DNA of 64,000 bases from Flavobacterium collinsii (GTDB lineage: Bacteria; Bacteroidota; Bacteroidia; Flavobacteriales; Flavobacteriaceae). The notes beneath the pieces are model-generated. The model was given only the letters and a program-made list of their open reading frames with translations. It did no database searches and had not been told where the DNA came from. Numbering within the stretch: the first letter of the stretch is position 1; every line of letters starts with the position of its first letter. A program made the position numbers and the translations under genes. Shown here one piece after another: positions 52,291 to 61,200 of this stretch. The DNA lies in assembly GCF_902804485.1 (NCBI RefSeq), contig NZ_CADCST010000054.1, positions 62,001 through 126,000 on the forward strand, read 5' to 3'.

Positions 52291-55200
52291 TTATCTGTAT
52301 AAAGTGAAATGTCCTACAAACTCACGTGCATCTTTCTCGTCATTCAATTTAAGAACATACCAGTAATCTCCTGAAGGTAATTCGGCACCATTGTATCTAC
52401 CGTCCCATTTTTGACCATAGTGGTACTTGGCAATTACACGACCGTATCTGTCAAAGATTGAGAATACAAGGTTGTTGTAAATGTTTGTACAACCAGGACC
52501 CCAAGTGTCATAAACACCATCTCCGTTTGGAGTGAAGTAATTGTCAAGACAAACATCAACATAAATTGCATGTACTGTTATTGTTGCCGTACATCCGTTT
52601 TGGTCTCTTACTATTACTTCATAATCTCCTGTTTTGTAGATTTTGTATTTGTTAGAAGAAGTAAACGGTTCTCCGTTGAAACTGTACTCGTAAGCAGGTG
52701 CTCCACCGGCAGCAGTTACCGAAATGATGTTCATTTCTGGTTTTCCTTCAGACTCTCCAAGCGTTAACTTGTCGTAAGCTCTGATTTCAAAACTTGTCGT
52801 TGGCACTTTACATCCATTCGTGTGTCTAGCTACAATGTAGTGCTTTCCAGGAGCGATATTGGTAAAGATATTTGCCGCCTGCCAAGGACCTACATCGCTA
52901 TCAAGAGAATAATCTACTTGCGTAAGATCTGTATTACTAGCATCAACCGTAACGGTTACCATATTCGTTTGTGCGTTGTTCACACAATCGTAATTGGTTT
53001 CGGCTATTGGGTCAAGAATTACTGCTTTATCCATGATTACTTCAAGTGTACTGATACAAGTAGCATCTTTAATATATACAGTATGTCTACCACCTTTAAG
53101 AGCTACGAAATCATGCTGTGTACCAACAACCGGAATATAAGTTCCATTTTCGTTATCAAGGCTTACACTATACGGTGGTTTACCACCAAAAATTTCTATA
53201 CTAAACGCTCCATCTATGTCACCATCGCAAATTTCCTGCAAAATTGGTCCTACAATTTTGGCACCTAAAAGAGGTGGTTCTTTAATTTCAAGATTTAAAA
53301 GCTGGAAACATGAATTTTCATCCTGAACTAAAACCTGATAAACTCCCGGAGTTAGTCGGTCAAATTCAAATTTATCATCAAACATTCCTAAGTTTGGCGA
53401 AATAGCATACTTAATTACTCCCGTTCCTCCGGTTGCTGCAATCGAGATCTTACCATCATTAGAAGCAAAACATGTCGCATCGATTACGGTTGGAATAACG
53501 GATAATGGTTGCGCCGGTTCATTGATATTGATTGAAGCAGAATCATACTGACAATCTCCACTATCAACACGTACAACATAAACTCCTTTAGGAAGCAAAT
53601 CAAAATAACCTGTTGGCTGAGCCGGTCTTACCACAACCCCGTTACCATCAAACAAGGTATACACATAATTAGTCAAACCTCCAATTGCTTCTGCGTCGAT
53701 AGCCGCTGTTGCACTTCCTTTACAGTAAACAACTGCATTGGTTAAATCTAATTTCAAGATCAATGGCGTTAAGGCATCTATCGTAACATTGTTAGAAATT
53801 GAACTTACACATCCTTTAGAGTCTCTCACAAAATATTGGTGATCTCCAACTCCTACAGCAAATGTTGCAGGTAAAGAGCCTAATACAGTTGTAAAATTCT
53901 TATCAGAACTATATTCATATGGACCGCTTCCACCTATTGCACTTAATTTAAGTGTAGCAGCTGTTTTACAAGTTATTCCAGTTGCTAATTCCAACGTTGG
54001 AATAATTTCTAATGGTTCACCGATGATAACTTCCGCGGTAGTTCCATTACAGTTCAATTGATCTACAATCGTCACAGAATACTTCCCTGCTCCTAATCCT
54101 GTAAAGATTGGACTATCCTGAGATGCACTGGAAATAACCGGATTCACTGATAATAGATTTAAGATATATGCATAGTTACTTCCCTGACCTCCTGTTGGAG
54201 CTGATACAGTAATTACACCAGTTTTATCTCCATAACACAACAATGTACTTGTAGTAGCTGTTGCTGTTGCTGCTATTGGCGTTGGATTATTCAATGTTAC
54301 AGTAGTTGTAGCTACACACCCTTTACTGTCCTTAACATTTAAAATGTAAGTCCCAGCCGATAGGTTAGAAAATTCCGACTGATCAGAATATCCTGTGCTA
54401 ACACCTACTAATTCATATTGGTAACCACCCGGCCATCCGCCATCTGCAGATATGACAATCTTACCGTCATTCCCTGGTATACAAGAAATTGGAGCATGAA
54501 TTTCAGATATTTTTAATTCTGTTATTGGTTGTTGAATTGAAAAACTAGTTACAACCTCACAGAATGGTGTTTTTGAAAGAACCGCTTTAACATTATATAA
54601 ACCTGCTTTCAAACCATTAATTGTTGCTTTACCAGTAGCATCACTTGTGCCATCCTTAACTAATGTTCCTGCAACATCTTTAATCTCGTATTTAAATTCT
54701 CCAGCATCATTTGTTGGAACCAATAAATTATCGGTTAAAATTAAATCAACACTACCTTCTAATACTCCGTAACATTTAATATTAGTCACATTTTCAGCTG
54801 TTAAACGGAATGTATTTGGATCGTTCACAAAATGATCTTTCTTGATAACACATCCTGTTGCTGTATTCTTAACAGAAATCAAATAATGCCCGATTGGTAA
54901 ATTAGTGAATACACCATTTGTATTTGTTTCACTAAATACGGTTCGGCCCACACCATCAAGCTTGTACTCTAATGGTATTGTAAATGTCACTCCATTGAAA
55001 TCTTTAACCTTAACTGCAATAGCTTCATTCGTCGCACAAGTTATTGGTGTAATTACAACATCAATTTTGTCCATGCTAGTGAATGGTAGTATCTCAACTT
55101 CAGTAGAAGCTCCCATACAACCCTTATTATCAAAAACATTTACTACATATTTTCCTCCTAAGAAATCGCTTTCTGTATATATGTTAGAAGTTCCATCGTA

Positions 55201-58200
55201 AACTATTTCATTAGCATTACTAGTTTTAACAAACTGGAATCTCGTATAATTTTTAGAACCACCTGTTATTTTAGTTTTATCTACAGTGATTGTTGCATAG
55301 ATTGTTTTATTATCTGTTGCACAACCATAGTTACTAACAATTGGAGTATCGACAATAATTACAGCCGGTTGACCAACAGTTACGATCATAGGAACCTCAC
55401 ATCCTTTTCCGGAAGTTACAGTAACTGTATAAGTATCTGCCGGAAGATTCGTGAATACGTTACCTACTAAAACCATTCCAACAGGAGATGGGTTAATTTT
55501 GTAAGTATAAACTGGGTTATTGTTTACCGTTGTAGTTGGAGTGGCCATGTTTACAGTAACCGTTCCATTACTTTCTCCATTACAAATTACATTGGTTGGT
55601 TCTAAGCTAAAAATAATACTCTTATTTGGAATCTCAAATTTAACTTCTACCTCTTTTGTACAACCTGTTCCTGTATCTCTAACAGTAAATGTGTAATTAC
55701 CCGGAACTAATCCATTAAATATTGGATTAGGATCAAAATTGATTCCATCTTTACTGTACTCGTAACTTGGTGCTACAGTACCTCCGTAAGCTCGTAAGGT
55801 TACTTCACCTTGATTTCCTTCACAAATAGGAGTTTCTATAATATCATATTCTAATCTTAATGGTTCCAAAATAGTAACTGTTTGATTCGCCGTACATTTA
55901 TTTTCATCACGAACATAAACAATATGAGCACCAGAAGATTTCACCACTAAAACCTTATTTCTCCCCCAGCTATTTCCATCTAAGCTATATTCAAGATTTG
56001 CATTAAATCCATTAGCAGTTACCGTAATATCATAAGTACCTGTTGTACTTGGACAGTGATTAGGTATTGCCGACACAATAACCGGTGAGGCATCTACAAG
56101 AATATTAATATCTTTAAACGTTTCACAACCATGCGAATCTTTAGCCCACACTCTCCATGTGAAGGCTTTGTCTAATTCAGCAGTATCTTCAGTACCATAC
56201 ACTACTGGATCGCCTGCTTTAACAAATGCATACGTATATCCAGCTGTACCTTTAGAAGCAGTAGCTTTTATTTTCGCCAAATCGGTACAATTTGCATTTT
56301 TAAGAGTTATATAATCTACTTCTAATCTTTCAGGCTCTGGAACATTTACTGTAATGCTAGCAATACAATCTGTTACATTATCTTTTACATCAATTTTATA
56401 CGGACCAGCCACTAAATTCGTCAATACAAAAGTATCTGTTCCTACTGGTGTTATAACACCCAATCCTGAAACGCCTGTAATTGTTTGCGTAAATCCTGTG
56501 TTGAATCCAGAAACGGTAAAAGTTACTTTTCCGTTAGCATCTCCTTTACAGGCAACTTCTGCATCAACATTTCCGTTTACAGCAATATTTACAAGATCTT
56601 TTACTCTGTATACATCCTGATATCTACAGCCATTTTCATCCTTAACCTTAAAAGTATATTCTCCTGGAAGTAATCCCGGGAAACTTGCTGCTACTGCAGA
56701 ACCTGTGACCGCTATTGGCCCAAACAATGTTGGAGAAGTTGCTGTATTAGTCGCCACGATTCTAAATTCTAAAGCTCCTACTCCATTAGTTGCTTTTACT
56801 TGAACCGTACTCACATCTTCACCTGCTTTACAAGTTACCAATGTAGCATTAAAATCTAATTTACTTGGTTTATTTAATGGATTTACTGTAATTGATTTAG
56901 GCACTGTTGTACAACCATTTGCATCTTTAACAGCATACCAGATTGTTTGTGCAGATTTAGTGTAATCAATTGTGATCTTATCCGATGTGTCGAACGTTAC
57001 ACCATTATCAAAACTATATAGGTAGCCCAATGTACTTGGCGTAATTGGTGTACCGCCACTTCCTTCCACTGTAATTACAGTATAAGTATTACATGCTGTA
57101 TTTAATGGGAAAGAAGCCGAGGCCATTAATGGCGTTGGTTCAGTAATTACAATTGCAGGTGTAACTCCAGACGTACAGCCATAACTGTCTGTAACCACCA
57201 CATTATAAGTACCAGCTCGTAATCCTGTATATAAACCTGTAGCATCTCCCGAATTATTTGCATTTGCACCGCTTAGCGCAAAAGTATAAGGGCGAACACC
57301 TCCGGAAGGAGCAACTGTAATAGTTCCTGTATTATCTCCATTACATTTTACATCCACCTTAGTTATTGTAAACGCAGGATCTACAGGACCATCTACTATT
57401 ATAACATCGCTTGTAACAGAACAAGAATTACTATCGGTAACTCTGAATACGTATCTTCCTATTACGCTAGTTGTATACGGCGAAGTAATACTATTAAACC
57501 CTGCGTTATTGATATTTACTTCGTAAGTGTATGCTGGATTTCCATCAGCAGCTGTCAAAGTAAACTGAGCAGCTGTGGTCGCAGGCATCGGAACACAAGT
57601 AATTTCTTTATCTTGTACTACCTTGAAAGTTAAAGGTTTGTATACTATTGTTGAAGTTGTACTCGTTGCAATACAACCATTTACGTCTTTAACATACACA
57701 GTATAAGACTGTGAAGCCGTTGTAGGAGCCGGTACTGTAAATGTATACGTAGTTCCGCTGCTTTCAAAGTAATTAATTCCATCTATACTAAAACTTAATG
57801 GTGCAACACCTGTACCTGTAGCAGTAAACGTGTAGTTTTCATTAGCTATACATTGATTACTAGCTAAAGTTGGAGTTGTAACAGTTGGCGTATCATCTTT
57901 AGTAATCGTAATTGTGGTCATCGCAGTACAATTATTTGCGTCTTTGATGTGAACATCTACTAACCATGTCATTCCTAATCCAACTACTACACCATTTGTT
58001 AAAGTTGTAGTATCAATAGAGGTTGCAGTAGAATAAGTTCCTGCACCAGCACCGCTTTGTACAATTGAATAGGTATAATTTGGTGTTCCTCCTACAGCTG
58101 TCATAGTAAGCTGAGAAACTGGTTGGTTACAATGTACATTACTTGCTACAGCAGTTAGTGATAAAGCTAAAGCTGGCTCAGTAATATCAACTGATTTCGT

Positions 58201-61200
58201 TACACTACAATGTGTAGTATTGTCTCTAAAAGTTACTTCATAGTGTCCTTTTGCAAGATCTGATAAAGTAAGAACATCACCCACTTTAGTATCTGTAAAA
58301 GTTAAGCCTGTTGGAGTTGTTACAATTGAATAAGTAAATGCTCCTGAAGCAAAGAAATCACTTGCTGTAAAAGTTGCACTACCCGTTTTTTCTGTAATAC
58401 AACCTACGTTAGCCACAACCTTTTCTTGCATTTGTAAAGTTGGCAATGCTAAAATAGTAACAAGTTCTTCGTCTGTACAATTATTGCTATCTGTAATTCT
58501 AAATACATAGTCACCCGCTTTCAATCCAGTGTATGTACCACTGGTATCACCGGTAGTATTCATTGTCGTACCAGAAACCATGGTATAAGTTACAGTACCA
58601 ATACCATTGCTATGATTTATCGTTACATCACTTTCCAGTGCAGGACAAGTCATTTGTGTTTTATTAAATCCTCTAATAACTGGCGGATCTAATGCATCAA
58701 TTATTTCAGGTCGCATTACGGAAATACAACCGTTAGCATCTTTTACAATTATATTATAAGTGCCACTAATTTTTGTGGTAAAAACACTACTTACAGAGTA
58801 GTTAGCTCCGTTATCAAAACTATATTCATAACCTCCTGCACCACCGGTTGCAGTAACAGTTATCTTGGCCTCATTTGGAGTGTTTCCTAAACCACATAAC
58901 ATCTGATCTACTACGACTGAAACAAAAGATACTGGTGTCGGATCAGTTACAGTAGCATTTATTGTTTGAATACAACCTTTACTATCTTTAATATAGTAGG
59001 TAACCGTTCCCTCTGCTGCGGTTTGCACAAATTTATTAATCGTTTCAGTTGGTAAAGTTGGTGCAGCACCTTTTTGATAGGTATAAATTCCGGTTCCACC
59101 AGTTGCGTTTATTTCAACGCTTCCATTAGCACCAATACATAATGGGTTGATTTCTAATTTTGCAGGAACAATGTTTACCAAAGCATCAATTTTAATAGTT
59201 GCTGTAGCAGTACAAGCTCCGTCATTTACCTCAAAAGTATAATTACCAGCATCTAGACCAGTAAATATACCAGTTGTCGCACCCGTAATATTAATCGTAG
59301 TACCTGCTGTAATGGTATATGTATAATTTGTATTATCTCCACCTTGGGCTTCAACTGTAACTGTTGCATTTGGTGCAGGAGGGTTACAATCTAATTCTTT
59401 CGTAAGCGTTGGAGAAAGAGTTAATATATCTCTTACAACATAAGAAGCAGTAGCAGTACAGCCATTACCATCTCTTACACCGATAGTATAAGTTTTAGCA
59501 GCGGTAATGGTAGCTATTGAAGAAGGTAAGTCTACACCATCTAATGTATAAATAGGAGTACCAACTGTTGTAGTAAAATACCTACTTAAGTCTACCGTAA
59601 AAATAACTCCTGTAAAGCAAGGAACTGCAGGTCCTGCAACTGCCACTGGAGGCAAATCTTTTCCGATTGATACATCAACTTTTGAAGTACAACCGTTTTT
59701 ATCTTTTACCCAAATATCCCAGTCGGTACCTGATTCAAAATTAATAATCAAAGGATTAGCAGAAGAATAACCTCCTGTTGGTTCTAGCGCTCCATCGGCA
59801 ACAAAAGTATATTCATAAGGTTTCGTTCCCCCTGTTGCTTTAACCACTACACGAGCATCTGCATTACAATTATCATTGGTTTGACTAATGACACTCACTG
59901 CTACTGGCTGCAATGGCTTTCCTATTTCAAATGTTGTTGCATTTGAACATTCTGTGCCATCCAATTCTAAAGCTTGTAAAGTATAGGAACCACTTGGTAA
60001 ATTTATAAAAGTATCTGTTATTGAAGTGGTTGATGTTACCACATAATCTCTAAATACTCTTGGTGAAAGTCGTAAATTAGTTAATTGATCTAATACCTCT
60101 ACACGTAAGTTGTCAACCGAAGGATCATAATTAGAAACCGTAAACTTTATAGAACCATTTGCAACGCTTGGTGTTACATTACAAGAAACATCAGTAGAAA
60201 CAATACTAGTAAATTGTATTAATGACAATGGAGCTATTGGTACTTCAACAATAGAGAAACATCCATTACTGTCTTCAACCTGAAAGAAATAAGTTTGACC
60301 AAATTTTAAACCAGTAAACTGATAAGTTGTAGCTGGAGTAGCAGCAGAAACCGTAGATGCATCTCCATAAATCGAATACTTATAGTTTGGAGCACTCGGT
60401 AAAGTAGTATCTAAAAATAAATTTACTGTTGCACCAGCCTTACATGTACCACTTATAACTGGAGGTGCAAATTTAAGGTAAGGATGAGTTGAAATTCTTA
60501 ATTTACCACTTTTAGCTTCACAACCTTTACTATCTACGATTAATACATGATAATCACCAAACACTAGATTATTTGGAAACACATATGTTCTAGAAGAAGT
60601 TGGTGTGCTGGTATGGATAGCAGTATTTGTTTTATCATCAAATAAAGTAAAGATAAAAGGCCCCACACCATCATTTATTCCAGTAATTTCTATACTTCCT
60701 GGTATGTCACCATAACATTTTATATCGTTAACTGTAAATGAAGGATCTATCTTATTAGGCTGTCCTATGGTTATTGTTCCCACATCGCGACATCCTCTGG
60801 CGTCCTCAACAATATAAGAATGTGGACCTACTGCTAAACCTCCAAAAACATTTGAAAAATCTAATGTACTTCCATCTAAACTATATTTATAAGGTGCTTT
60901 TCCTCCTGAGCCTGTAAAAGTCACTGTACCATCGCTATTACCATGACAATTCGCAAGCGTAGTTACTGGGTTTGCGACAATAGTACCTGTAGCCGTTACA
61001 GGTAATGCATTTGTTTTTACTGGACAACCTTTACTATCGGTAACTTCAAAACTATAATTTCCCGGTGAAGTAAACGTCTCTGTAAAACTAGTTGTAGCAA
61101 TACCTGTTACAGGAGCTCCAACAGCTAATGATCCATTATATATTTGGTAACTGTACGGAGCCGTTCCATTTGTAATATTTACCGTAATTTCAGCTGCAGT